The position numbers were made by a program, and so were the translations under genes. Below, piece after piece: positions 1 through 8,134 of a DNA stretch of 43,948 nt. The notes beneath the pieces were generated by a model. That model worked only from the letters and a program-made list of their open reading frames with translations. It was not told where the DNA came from and made no database searches. The DNA is from CAYVAP01 sp964343195 (GTDB lineage Bacteria > Bacteroidota > Bacteroidia > J057). The stretch lies in NCBI GenBank assembly GCA_964343195.1, contig CAYFIR010000046.1, positions 1-43,948 on the forward strand, given 5' to 3'. The stretch's first letter is position 1. Each line of letters begins with the position of its first letter.

Positions 1-2
1 TA

Positions 3-59
3 GCACTTGAAAACACGCCGAATATTAAAAATCCATTTGCGGAGCTAAAAAAGAAGTAA
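3..59 (+). CDS. C-terminal end of an upstream gene (partial)
   Basis: The first bases read as an open frame to a TAA at 57-59, giving ALENTPNIKNPFAELKKK. The gene runs off the left edge of the window and cannot be identified from 18 residues. Support beyond the open frame is that part of the same coding sequence (NIKNPFAEL) is exactly duplicated about 70 bp further on, so this end was once copied as a block. It lies on the same strand as the outer-membrane gene that follows. Confidence 0.5.
   Translation, partial: ALENTPNIKNPFAELKKK
22..47 (+). repeat. 26-bp direct repeat, copy 1 (inside gene end)
   Basis: Positions 22-47 and 119-144 are identical over 26 bases, beginning atattaaaaatcc and ending gcggagcta. 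Copy 1 is the last coding stretch of the partial upstream gene; copy 2 has no gene attached. This looks like a small local duplication of a gene end. Confidence 0.85.
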
Positions 60-118
60 GTCCCGCTGATCCCAGATCCCGTGAAACGGGGAGGCGACAT
101 AACACTTTCAGTGGAAGC

Positions 119-144
119 ATATTAAAAATCCATTTGCGGAGCTA
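119..144 (+). repeat. 26-bp direct repeat, copy 2 (non-coding)
   Basis: Exact copy of 22-47, placed 71 bp after it and directly against the structured repeat that begins at 145. Between the copies is a small hairpin of CCCGT and ACGGG around GAA (about 78-90), which may be the terminator of the upstream gene. Confidence 0.85.
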
Positions 145-222
145 GTGTCGCATCTGCTCGTGAGCATTTCAAAATGCGAAGCGTCGGGTTCCGGTGTCTC
201 CTGACGCCCGAAGGTGATACAC
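145..222 (+). repeat. Structured dispersed repeat, copy A
   Basis: The 145-210 stretch matches, by eye at roughly three quarters of positions, the reverse complement of 5427-5491. It folds into small hairpins: GCATT/AATGC at 164-177 and GCGTCGGG/CCTGACGC at 181-188 and 200-207. The outer ends, GTGTCGCAT and GTGATACAC, are also roughly complementary. The other copy keeps the first hairpin through a paired change (GCTTT/AAAGC). It lies in the leader of the outer-membrane gene at 282. Confidence 0.6.
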
Positions 223-281
223 TGCACCCATTTGGAAAATAGACATCAGGGAATTCCTCGAAACCCAAGAAAACTCCACCC

Positions 282-1145
282 ATGCTAAAGAAAATTCTGA
301 TTATTGCAATTGGCATTGGCTCCGTTCTCCCCCTCCTCGCAGGCGGTGGCTGGACGCAGCTCAAGCACCACGGCTACGTCAAGACCTCGGCATTTTACGT
401 CTCTTCTGACCAGCACTATACCGACGTGGGACTGATCGATCCCAACACTACCTACAAGCTGTTTAACCTCAACATTTACGGCGAATATGGCCTCACCGAC
501 CGGCTGACCTTACAGGGCTATTTCCCCTTTATTAGCCGTTCGCTGTTCAATAACACGGTCTCAGGAACGACTGGCGAAACCATATTCCCCGGAGATGTCA
601 TCAACAGCGTCGGCGACCTGGATGTAAGCTTCAAGTACGGCCTGATTCAGAACAAACCTTGGGTGCTGTCCGCGATGCTGACCCTGGGCATCCCGGCCGG
701 AGTCTCTGACGGCGGCTACAATGGCACCCTCCAAACGGGCGACGGAGAATTCAACCAGATGCTGCAATTCGACCTGAGCCGGGGCTTTTCCCTGGGGAAT
801 GCCAGTAGCTGGGTGTCATTCTACACCGCGTTAAACAACCGGACCAATGGCTTTTCGGACGAATTTCGCTACGGAGCCGAGTGGGGCGGGCAGTGGATCA
901 ACCGCAAGTTGCTGACCGTTGTGCGCCTGTATGGCGTTGAATCCTTCCAGAACGGAAGCTCTACCGAAGCCGCCAACAGCACCAGCCTCTTTGCCAACAA
1001 TGCAGAGCACTTCACCGCCTCGGTCGAGCTAGGTTACCAGTGGAACGACCACTGGGGCGTGTCGGTCAACGGGGCCTATGCACTATACGGACAGCTCATT
1101 TTTGCCAATCCTGCTTACAGCGGAGGGGTTTTCTATACGTGGTGA
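282..1145 (+). CDS. Outer-membrane beta-barrel protein
   Basis: This encodes 287 residues with a short lysine-plus-hydrophobic signal peptide (about residues 1-20). Alternating amphipathic strands rich in Tyr, Trp and Gly follow, and the protein ends in an aromatic residue (FYTW), as outer-membrane barrels do. No enzyme motif is visible. It may be a small porin-like or transporter-like barrel; the substrate is unknown. The start at 282 gives a clean signal peptide. A diverged second copy of its last 13 codons survives at 3030-3071, so the genome once held a neighbouring paralogue. The structured repeat at 145-222 lies in its leader. Confidence 0.7.
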   Translation: MLKKILIIAIGIGSVLPLLAGGGWTQLKHHGYVKTSAFYVSSDQHYTDVGLIDPNTTYKLFNLNIYGEYGLTDRLTLQGYFPFISRSLFNNTVSGTTGETIFPGDVINSVGDLDVSFKYGLIQNKPWVLSAMLTLGIPAGVSDGGYNGTLQTGDGEFNQMLQFDLSRGFSLGNASSWVSFYTALNNRTNGFSDEFRYGAEWGGQWINRKLLTVVRLYGVESFQNGSSTEAANSTSLFANNAEHFTASVELGYQWNDHWGVSVNGAYALYGQLIFANPAYSGGVFYTW

Positions 1146-1182
1146 AAAGCACCTATTTACAGTCTGGAACAATCAAAAAGCG

Positions 1183-1232
1183 GCGGCTTCTCTTGGTATA
1201 AACGGGAATGATTATACTCTAAGAAAAGCCGC
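1183..1232 (-). terminator. Terminator-like inverted repeat after the T9SS gene
   Basis: A long imperfect inverted repeat has arms 1183-1202 and 1212-1232, GCGGCTT at the base and a 9-base loop. On the minus strand the stem is followed by CGCTTTTTG, as expected for a terminator of the gene ending at 1284. It also lies between two convergent genes (ends 1145 and 1284). An alternative is a miniature inverted-repeat remnant. Confidence 0.6.
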
Positions 1233-1283
1233 AGTACTTCTTACTTTCCCAAGTAGCCAAAGCTGCATGTAGTGGGTCAAGTA

Positions 1284-2855
1284 CTAATCTTTCAACACCT
1301 TAATAGAGGTATGTTCGCCAGATTTCGATTGCACATCGACTAAATACACGCCAGATGTGCCGGGCAATTCAAGTTCAACCTTTTGCAGGGTTTCGTACTC
1401 ATGGAAATATATCTGCTCACCTAGCATCGTAAAGATGCGGACTGACACCGAAGGGAAAGAGGTACCGAGATCTAAAGTAAATTGGCCCGAAGTAGGATTC
1501 GGATACAGATTAAGCCCTGAACCGAAAGGTCCGTCCTGAATGTTGCTGTGATACGCCGTAACGCAACTGGACGTATCTACGCAATTGCCATTGCCAATCA
1601 CAACGGCATAATTCCCAGATGTTGTTAGCGTCATTGCAGGTCCCACCTGTCCGCTGATTGGTGCGTATCCCAAATCACAGTCCAGCCACTGGTAGGAACT
1701 TCCTCCAGGGGAAGCAAACAGGGTATCCACATCCTGAGTGATCTCTACAGGAAGAGTTTCGATAGTCAGATTGATGACCAGTACACTATCACAACCTCCT
1801 GTTGTCGTCAAGACGTCAGCATAACTCCCGCTACTGGTGTAAGTATTCGCTCCACTTGGGACGGTATAGCTATTGCAGGCAGTTATATTAAGCGTGGTAG
1901 TTGTACTTTCATTGACCGTCAAATTGATGGTAATGATGCTATCACAGCCTGCCGCATTGGTAAGGGTGTCTTGATAAACGCCAGAAGTTTCCCATATATG
2001 GTTGCCGCTGGGCGAGGTGTAGGTATCACATACGGTGGGCGAAAGGGTTGCATAACTCTCTGGACATGGTTCCAGAATCTGGTAGCTATGCCACGTATAA
2101 TTAACCTCATCAAAAAGCCAAATCAGGTCATTGGCATAAGACATCCGCTGATTAGTAGGAGTAGGTGCATTTACCGGCAACTGGCTAGTCGCCACATAAG
2201 CTCCGGTAGCCAGATTTATAAAATATACACTGCTGGTTACATAGTCGTGGAGGGCGACTTCACTGCCTGAGCAGCCAGTATAAGCAATTGAAGTAGTGTT
2301 CAAATTCGAAGTTGGTACCGGTAGCCCTGTTACAGGAATTACAGTGCTTTGGGTAGCTGTAGCCCGATCATATACATAGATGCTTCCATCGTAGTAGTAC
2401 AGGATTGTATTATTCACTGGGTCGTATTGCCCACAGGAATGCTGAAAGGGCTGGTTTTGACCCGAAAAAATCACTGTGCCAGTTCCGGTTGGGTATCCTG
2501 TGGCTCCTGCAAGATCCGCGACAAAAATGCCATTAGAGCCGTATCCATTTCCTTCCAACGCATTTAGATTGGAGTTCCACCACAACCCCCGATAATCAAA
2601 TCCCTGAGCCGTGCTATTCAGAGGATTTCCCTGTGAATCAAAGGTCTCAACCTGGTAATTAGCGGAACCAGAATTAACACTATAAAGCAGATCTCGATTG
2701 GGATTATAGGCTACTCCTGAGCGGAAACTCGTGCCTCCTGTACAGACTAGTGTCGGCCCCGGCACAGCAGTAGGCAATATAGTGCATTGACCATATGCCA
2801 ATTGGAGCATGCTGAGTAAGGTTATACCCGCAATGGAAAATAAATACTTTAACAT
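1284..2855 (-). CDS. Secreted T9SS-sorted protein with cysteine-rich tandem repeats
   Basis: 523 residues. Residues 1-22 form a signal peptide (hydrophobic, ending AYGQ). Residues about 23-270 look like a beta-propeller-type domain. Two tandem repeats of about 40 residues follow (about 278-316 and 326-362), each with a C-x-S/T-Y-T-x-PSG start and a GCDS(I/V)-INLT end. This repeat type is common in Bacteroidota cell-surface adhesins. Residues about 445-523 are a T9SS C-terminal sorting domain with LNLYPNPTSGQFTL and a final GVYLVDV strand. It is predicted to be exported and anchored or released by type IX secretion. The gene lies between the barrel gene and a remnant of a barrel paralogue, so it may have been inserted there. 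Confidence 0.8.
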   Translation of the reverse strand: MLKYLFSIAGITLLSMLQLAYGQCTILPTAVPGPTLVCTGGTSFRSGVAYNPNRDLLYSVNSGSANYQVETFDSQGNPLNSTAQGFDYRGLWWNSNLNALEGNGYGSNGIFVADLAGATGYPTGTGTVIFSGQNQPFQHSCGQYDPVNNTILYYYDGSIYVYDRATATQSTVIPVTGLPVPTSNLNTTSIAYTGCSGSEVALHDYVTSSVYFINLATGAYVATSQLPVNAPTPTNQRMSYANDLIWLFDEVNYTWHSYQILEPCPESYATLSPTVCDTYTSPSGNHIWETSGVYQDTLTNAAGCDSIITINLTVNESTTTTLNITACNSYTVPSGANTYTSSGSYADVLTTTGGCDSVLVINLTIETLPVEITQDVDTLFASPGGSSYQWLDCDLGYAPISGQVGPAMTLTTSGNYAVVIGNGNCVDTSSCVTAYHSNIQDGPFGSGLNLYPNPTSGQFTLDLGTSFPSVSVRIFTMLGEQIYFHEYETLQKVELELPGTSGVYLVDVQSKSGEHTSIKVLKD

Positions 2856-2879
2856 GATGAAGGGTTTAGATTCTTAAGA

Positions 2880-2894
2880 CCTGAATATTTCAGG
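2880..2894. promoter_or_regulatory. Palindrome upstream of the T9SS gene
   Basis: CCTGAA-TAT-TTCAGG is a perfect 6-bp-arm palindrome 25 bp upstream of the start of the minus-strand gene at 2855. It could be an operator or a 5' leader hairpin; nothing else supports a specific regulator. Confidence 0.3.
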
Positions 2895-3017
2895 CATCTA
2901 AATATTGCGGATAATTTTCAGGTTTCCAACATAACAGCCTGAGCTGATGCACCATTGATGCGATTATTTTTAGGGTAACGATTATTTCAATCTAGAAAAC
3001 ACATGTTCTTGATGATG

Positions 3018-3071
3018 AAGCCAACCTTCGCCAATCCTGCATATAGTGGGGGAGTTTTCTATACGTGGTAG
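3018..3071 (+). pseudogene. C-terminal remnant of an outer-membrane barrel paralogue
   Basis: Reading in frame to the TAG at 3069-3071 gives FANPAYSGGVFYTW, the same ending as the barrel protein that stops at 1145. From the Ala codon at 3030, all 13 amino acids agree while five codons differ synonymously. This piece therefore diverged under protein-level selection before its front part was lost. Upstream of about 3024 the similarity stops. Confidence 0.75.
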
Positions 3072-3130
3072 ATTTCTGCATTCGGATAAAGGAGATTGGG
3101 AGTAGCTTTTCGAGCTAGTCCAAATTGCGG

Positions 3131-3158
3131 ATCACGAATTTCGAATTACCAATTCCCT
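3131..3158 (+). repeat. GAATTACGAATTTCG-type border repeat, copy 1
   Basis: The short sequence cacgaatttcgaattacc and its neighbours resemble segments at 5551-5583, 8038-8077, 15590-15620, 38697-38728 and 41309-41372. This copy lies just before the DUF5682 gene; translating it adds a spurious RITNFEL-type N-terminus. Confidence 0.65.
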
Positions 3159-3172
3159 TCCCATCTTGCAGC

Positions 3173-5398
3173 ATGACGATCTATGGCATCCGACACCATG
3201 GACCCGGCTCGGCTCGGCGACTGCGGGAGGCCCTCAAGCTCCAGCAACCCGATTGCATCCTGATCGAAGGTGCCCCCGAAGGCGATGAACTGTTGACATT
3301 GCTCCGGGATTCTGGCTTGATTCCTCCCGTTGCGCTGCTGATCTATCGCCCTGATCAACCTGAACAGGCGGCCTATTACCCTTTTGCCGAGTTTTCCCCG
3401 GAATGGCAGGCCATGCGTTATGGAGTAGAGCGCGGCATTCCGGTGCATTTCATGGACATTTCTCCGGCTCATCTATGGAAATTGCAGGAGAATAAGTCGG
3501 GAGAAGACGATCCCCAAGCCCGCCCCAGGCGCGTGGACTGGATGGGACAAATTGCCCGAGAATCTGGTTACCCCGATGGCGAACGCTGGTGGGAGGCCAC
3601 CGTCGAGCAACAGGCTGATACCGCCCCGGAGATGTTCACCGCGCTGCTGGACCTCATGCGTGCCGTGCGCCAACAGCCCGAGTGGGAGGCGACCGTGGAC
3701 GAAGAAACCCTGCTCCGAGAGGCGTACATGCGGCGGGAGATTCGGAAGTATGAGAAAAAAGGCTATCGCAATTTGGCCGTTGTCTGCGGGGCTTTTCACG
3801 CGCCCGTGCTGGCCGATATGCCGACCGCCAAAGAAGATAACGCCCGTCTCAAGGGCCTGAAAAAGACCAAATCCGCTGCCACCTGGATTCCCTGGACTTA
3901 CGAACGACTCAGCTTCATGAGTGGCTACGGCGCTGGCGTGCAGTCCCCCGCCTGGTATGAACTGCGCTTTCAGCACCCGCAGGACGAACTGATCGGTCGC
4001 TGGATGACCCAGGCGGCACGGCTGTTTCGGGACGAAGGACTGGATGCCTCGCCCGCCCACGCCATCGAAGCCAGCAACCTGGCTCATGCCCTGGCTGCCT
4101 TGCGCGGACTGGCCCAGCCACGGCTGGAAGAAATGCTGGAAGCGGCCCAGAGCGTCATGGCGCGGGGCGATGCCAGCCCCATGCAACTGGTCGAGAATGC
4201 CCTGGTCATCGGTCAAAAAATGGGCGAAGTCCCCGAAGGAGTTCCAGAACTGCCCCTGCAACGCCACGTGCGCGCCGAGCAGCGACGCCTGCGCCTCAAG
4301 CCCAAAGCCGGGACCACGGAAGCCAAACTGGACCTTCGCAAAGACCTCCACCGCGAAAAAAGCTATTTAATCCACCGGCTCGACCTGCTCGACGTAAAGT
4401 GGGGCCACATGCAGGAAAGTAACGACCGCGCCCTGGGAACCTTCTGGGAAATCTGGCAGCTCGACTGGCAGCCAGAACAGGAAATGTCCCTGATCGAGGC
4501 TTCTTTCTGGGGCAACACGCTGGAAAAAGCCTGCGCCGCGCGCATCAAACGCACCCTCAAGGAGCAGAAAGACCTGCCCGTCGTCACTGACCTCCTGCAG
4601 CGGGTCTTCCTCGCCAACATCGCAAGCGTTATTCCCCTGCTGGTGAAAAAGCTACGTCGACTGGCTGCTGTGGACCGCGATCCCGACCATCTGCTCGATG
4701 CCCTGCCTGCCCTGACCAATGTCCTGCGCTATGGGGATGTCCGCCAGTTGTCTGCCGATCAGGTGCAGCCGGTGGTGGACAGCCTGGCCCCGCGTCTGGC
4801 GCTGGGCCTGCCCGAGGCCTGCCGACACCTGGACGAAGAATTTGCCGAGCGGCGTTGGCAGCAGCTTCAGGCGACGCATCAGGCGATGCAACTGTTGCAG
4901 AGCCGTGCGCGCGAGGGACTGGGCACCGACCACGGCCCGATCTGGATGCAGGCATTGGCGACACTGGCCGATCATCCCAGCAGCCATTCGCTGCTGGCGG
5001 GGGGAGCGTTGCGGCTGCTATTCGAAGCGGGAGAACGTAGCGCTGAGTCAACCGCCCTGGCTATGTCGCGGGTATTGTCGCCCGGCACTCCGCCGGAGCA
5101 GGCTGCCTCCTGGATTGAAGGATTTTTGCACGGCAGCGGTGCGCTGCTCATCCATCAGGCCCGCCTCTGGGCACTGATCGACCAGTGGGTAAGCGAACTG
5201 CCGGAGGAACGCTTTCAGGAGGCTTTGCCCCTGTTGCGGCGCACCTTCAGCCAGTTTGACAGCGCCGAGCGTCGCAAGATGAGCGAGCTGGTGCGGGGAG
5301 AAATTCAAGAAAAGGAGCAACCATCCGCTCATTCGCAGTATGACCCTGAGCGGACAAAATTGGTGGAAGAGGTGTTGGGGAGGTTGCTGGGGGGATGA
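3173..5398 (+). CDS. DUF5682 family protein
   Basis: 741 residues starting MTIYGIRHHGPGSARRL, the characteristic beginning of the DUF5682 family, followed by an acidic IEGAPEGDEL segment and a long helical, charged C-terminal part. The start at ATG 3173 is preferred; an in-frame TTG at 3125 would add 16 residues encoded by the dispersed border repeat. From family knowledge, DUF5682 genes usually sit with a MoxR-type AAA ATPase, a VWA-domain protein and a SWIM zinc-finger protein, forming an uncharacterised chelatase-like or chaperone-like system. None of these is next to it here. No catalytic residues can be assigned. A convergent helicase gene follows. Confidence 0.75.
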   Translation: MTIYGIRHHGPGSARRLREALKLQQPDCILIEGAPEGDELLTLLRDSGLIPPVALLIYRPDQPEQAAYYPFAEFSPEWQAMRYGVERGIPVHFMDISPAHLWKLQENKSGEDDPQARPRRVDWMGQIARESGYPDGERWWEATVEQQADTAPEMFTALLDLMRAVRQQPEWEATVDEETLLREAYMRREIRKYEKKGYRNLAVVCGAFHAPVLADMPTAKEDNARLKGLKKTKSAATWIPWTYERLSFMSGYGAGVQSPAWYELRFQHPQDELIGRWMTQAARLFRDEGLDASPAHAIEASNLAHALAALRGLAQPRLEEMLEAAQSVMARGDASPMQLVENALVIGQKMGEVPEGVPELPLQRHVRAEQRRLRLKPKAGTTEAKLDLRKDLHREKSYLIHRLDLLDVKWGHMQESNDRALGTFWEIWQLDWQPEQEMSLIEASFWGNTLEKACAARIKRTLKEQKDLPVVTDLLQRVFLANIASVIPLLVKKLRRLAAVDRDPDHLLDALPALTNVLRYGDVRQLSADQVQPVVDSLAPRLALGLPEACRHLDEEFAERRWQQLQATHQAMQLLQSRAREGLGTDHGPIWMQALATLADHPSSHSLLAGGALRLLFEAGERSAESTALAMSRVLSPGTPPEQAASWIEGFLHGSGALLIHQARLWALIDQWVSELPEERFQEALPLLRRTFSQFDSAERRKMSELVRGEIQEKEQPSAHSQYDPERTKLVEEVLGRLLGG

Positions 5399-5415
5399 TC
5401 CCAAAGTGATTTTTA

Positions 5416-5491
5416 GGTGTCGCAATCGGGCGTCAGGAGACGCTGAGACCGAACGTTTCGCTTTATAAAAGCTCACGAGCTGATACGACAA
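5416..5491 (-). repeat. Structured dispersed repeat, copy B
   Basis: The reverse complement of 145-210 aligned here with one gap. The longest identical block spans CGTCTCCTGACGCCCG; another is AGCTCGTGAGC compared with TGCTCGTGAGC. Hairpin GCTTT/AAAGC (5460-5472) replaces the GCATT/AATGC of copy A, preserving pairing. It lies between the convergent DUF5682 and helicase genes. Confidence 0.6.
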
Positions 5492-5501
5492 GGTCGTATC
5501 A
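5481..5501. terminator. Perfect 9-bp-stem hairpin between convergent genes
   Basis: TGATACGAC, a 3-base AAG loop and GTCGTATCA form a perfect stem between the ends of the DUF5682 gene (5398) and the helicase gene (5588). The flanking run is TTAAAAAA on the plus strand, so it is not a textbook terminator in either direction, but its position suits transcription termination or RNA 3'-end stabilisation. Confidence 0.4.
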
Positions 5502-5550
5502 TTAAAAAAGGAACCGTTACGATGGATCTCCCTACTTGGCTCTGGTTTTA

Positions 5551-5583
5551 CTTACGAATTACAAATGCCGAATTTCGAATTCC
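5551..5583 (+). repeat. GAATTACGAATTTCG-type border repeat, copy 2
   Basis: ttacgaattac and gaatttcgaattcc occur back to back just after the helicase stop codon. They are related to the copies at 3131, 8038, 15590, 38697 and 41309. Confidence 0.65.
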
Positions 5584-5587
5584 TCCC

Positions 5588-8086
5588 CTAATCCACCGCC
5601 TTCTCCAACTGCAAGGTCATCCTCACCACCCGATCGGCGAGTTTCTCGCTGGAGAGGCGCTCGCGGAGGCGATCTACCATGATGGGAAAGCAAAATGGCG
5701 TGAACCGGTGGGGGTGCTTGAGCAGCACCGACTGTCCCTGCAAGCGATCCATGGCGGCGTGGAGTCGGTTGGCATCCACCTGATAGTCAATGGACTCGGT
5801 GTAGGCTTGTTTGAGCAACAGGTTGTCGGGATCGTGGTCCTTGAAGACCTTGAACAGCAGGTTGCTGGATGCCTGTAGGTGCTTGCTTTTGACGCTTTTT
5901 CCGGGGAATCCCCTAAAGATCAGCCCCGCGATGGTGGCCACTTCGCGAAATCTTCGCTGCGCCATCTCCGTTTCGTTGAGGCTGCGGGTCAGGTCGGCCT
6001 CCAGGTTTTCAGGAGAGAAAAGCCCTGCCTCCAGCGCATCCTCGATGGGGATCTCCTGATCGGAGAGCAGTTCGAAGCCATAGTCGTTCATCGCGATGGA
6101 GAAGGTGATGGGCGTCATCTGAGAGATGCGCCAGGCACAGACTGCGGCCAGGATTTCGTGGACATGCCGACCTTCGAAGGGATAGACGAAGAGGTGCCAG
6201 CCCTCCCGGCTTTTGATCAGTTCGATCAGGCACTCGTCGTGGGTGGGAATGGCCGACCAGCGTTTTTGCAAATCGAGCAAGGGTGCCAGCGTGCCCAGTT
6301 CCACCGGAGCGCGGCTGCCCGCGAGGTATTCGTCCAGTTTGTGGCGCAGGATAGACGCCAGTTGCGAACTCAGCGGCAGGCGGCTGCCCAACCAGCGCGG
6401 AACCTTGCCCTTGGAGCCTTTGGCCTTTTTGACCAGCACTTCGTTGTTGCGCACCCGCGCCAGTTCCAGTAATTTTCCGCTGAACCAGAATTTGTCTCCG
6501 TCATTCACCTGCGAAATGAAGGTCTCCGGCACCGAACCCAGGCGGCCCCCCTTGAGGTACTTCACCGTGAGATTCGTGTCGCCCACGATGGTGCCGACGC
6601 TCAGCCGGATTTGCCGGGCGATGGATTTGTCTTCGACCCTAAATAGGCCATCCTCGTCGATTTCGACCTTTTTGTATTCGTCATATGCGAACAGCGATTT
6701 CCCCCCCGTCGTGATGAAATCCAGCATCCACTGCCATTCCTCCTGCGTCAGATCGCGGTAGGCATGACTGGTTTTGACGGCTGCGAATACCTTTTTCGGC
6801 TCAAATCCATCTGAAACCGCGAGCACCAACAGGTACTGGATCAGGACATCGTAGGCCTTCTCGATGGGAATACGGGATTCCAACAAGGTGCGATCTACCC
6901 CTTCGCGCAGGGCGGCAGCTTCCAGCAATTCCAGGCTGTGGGTGGGGACAAAGTAAATCCGGCTGGTGGCCCCCGGTTGGTGGCCGCTGCGTCCCGCGCG
7001 TTGCAGAAAGCGTGCTACGCCCTTTGGCCCGCCGATCTGAAAGATGCTCTCCACCGGACGGAAGTCCACTCCTAAATCCAGGCTGGAGGTACAGATCACC
7101 ACCTTGAGCGTCTCGTCGTGCAGGGCCTGCTCCACCCAATCGCGAATCTCGCGGTCGATGGAGCCGTGGTGCATGCCGATCAGTCCCGCCAGGTCTGGCT
7201 GATGGGCGAGTAACGCCTGGTACCAAAATTCGCACTGGGCGCGGGTGTTGGTGAAAATGAGCGAAGTGCGGCTCTCCTCGATGATGGGGAGCATGTGCTC
7301 GGCCATGTGGGTGCCGAGGTGCCCCGCCCAGGGAAATTTGTCCAGCGTGTCGGGCAGCAACGAGCGAAATTCGATTTTCTTCTGGATGTTGGAGCGCACC
7401 AGGGCAAAGTTTTCACGGCCATACTGTTCGCCCAGCAACACCTGACCCGCTTGCTTCAGGTTGCCAATTGTCGCCGAAATGCCCCAGACCTGAAGGTTGG
7501 GATTGACCTGTCGCAGGTGCGCAATGGCCAGTTCTACCTGCACGCCGCGCTTGCTGCCGATCAGTTCGTGCCATTCGTCCACCACGATCACGCGGAGTTG
7601 TTCGAAGAGCTTACGGTGCTCCTTCGTCCCAAAGAGCACGTGCAGGCTCTCGGGCGTGGTTACCAGCCCCTGCGGCATGTTTTTCTTTTGCTTCGTCCGC
7701 TTCGAAGTCGAGGTATCGCCCGTCCGGGCTTCCACCCGCCAGGGAACCTCCATGTCAACACAGGCTTCGGAAAGTGCCTGGGTGGTATCCTTGGACAAGG
7801 CCCGCAGCGGCGTGATCCACAGCGCCTGCAAGCCTTCCTTTTTCTTTTCCTGCGAATAATCCTCCGGGTGCCGACGGATGTAATCCAGCAGGATGGGAAT
7901 CCACATGGCGTAGGTCTTGCCGCTGCCGGTGGGCGCATTGAGCAGACCGGATTTCCCTGCGAGGAATTGCTCCATTATCTCCAACTGAAAGGCATGTGGC
8001 TCCCAGTTGCGGCCTGCGTACCAGTCATGGACGAGTGCGCGAAGTTCGGCGTTCGAAGCTGGGAGTTCGGAATGAAGGATACCCAT
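5588..8086 (-). CDS. Ligase-associated-type DEXH box helicase (Lhr-like SF2)
   Basis: 832 residues. Walker A/motif I is APTGSGKT (about residues 50-57), motif II is DEWH (170-173), motif III SATIGN lies near 205, and the helicase C-terminal domain has the motif VI-like QRAGRSGHQPG. The DEWH box and the long winged-helix/Lhr-type C-terminal region fit the ligase-associated DNA damage response helicase family. That family unwinds DNA and in other genomes is encoded with an ATP-dependent ligase, an exonuclease and the PdeM phosphoesterase. None of those partners is next to this copy. The first residues (about 2-16, HSELPASNAELR) are encoded by a dispersed border repeat, so the N-terminus is uncertain even though the frame is open from ATG 8086. 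Confidence 0.88.
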   Translation of the reverse strand: MGILHSELPASNAELRALVHDWYAGRNWEPHAFQLEIMEQFLAGKSGLLNAPTGSGKTYAMWIPILLDYIRRHPEDYSQEKKKEGLQALWITPLRALSKDTTQALSEACVDMEVPWRVEARTGDTSTSKRTKQKKNMPQGLVTTPESLHVLFGTKEHRKLFEQLRVIVVDEWHELIGSKRGVQVELAIAHLRQVNPNLQVWGISATIGNLKQAGQVLLGEQYGRENFALVRSNIQKKIEFRSLLPDTLDKFPWAGHLGTHMAEHMLPIIEESRTSLIFTNTRAQCEFWYQALLAHQPDLAGLIGMHHGSIDREIRDWVEQALHDETLKVVICTSSLDLGVDFRPVESIFQIGGPKGVARFLQRAGRSGHQPGATSRIYFVPTHSLELLEAAALREGVDRTLLESRIPIEKAYDVLIQYLLVLAVSDGFEPKKVFAAVKTSHAYRDLTQEEWQWMLDFITTGGKSLFAYDEYKKVEIDEDGLFRVEDKSIARQIRLSVGTIVGDTNLTVKYLKGGRLGSVPETFISQVNDGDKFWFSGKLLELARVRNNEVLVKKAKGSKGKVPRWLGSRLPLSSQLASILRHKLDEYLAGSRAPVELGTLAPLLDLQKRWSAIPTHDECLIELIKSREGWHLFVYPFEGRHVHEILAAVCAWRISQMTPITFSIAMNDYGFELLSDQEIPIEDALEAGLFSPENLEADLTRSLNETEMAQRRFREVATIAGLIFRGFPGKSVKSKHLQASSNLLFKVFKDHDPDNLLLKQAYTESIDYQVDANRLHAAMDRLQGQSVLLKHPHRFTPFCFPIMVDRLRERLSSEKLADRVVRMTLQLEKAVD
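8038..8077 (-). repeat. Border repeat, copy 3, inside the helicase start
   Basis: gaagttcggcgttcgaagc and gggagttcggaatg form a repeat-like stretch overlapping the first codons of the helicase gene. It translates as HSELPASNAELR on the minus strand, the same type of peptide (xFELRITN-like) as the other border repeats give. Confidence 0.55.
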
Positions 8087-8134
8087 ATGGGAGATAACCT
8101 GCGACGGGGGTAACAGGTTTGGAGTTAGACAGAT

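Noticed and set aside
1..10. TAGCACTTGA at the left edge as another copy of the hairpin motif
   Set aside because: Here it is coding sequence without a hairpin, and only 10 bases match.
3473..4351. A long minus-strand frame inside the DUF5682 gene
   Set aside because: It is a codon-bias shadow on the opposite strand with a composition unlike a real protein.
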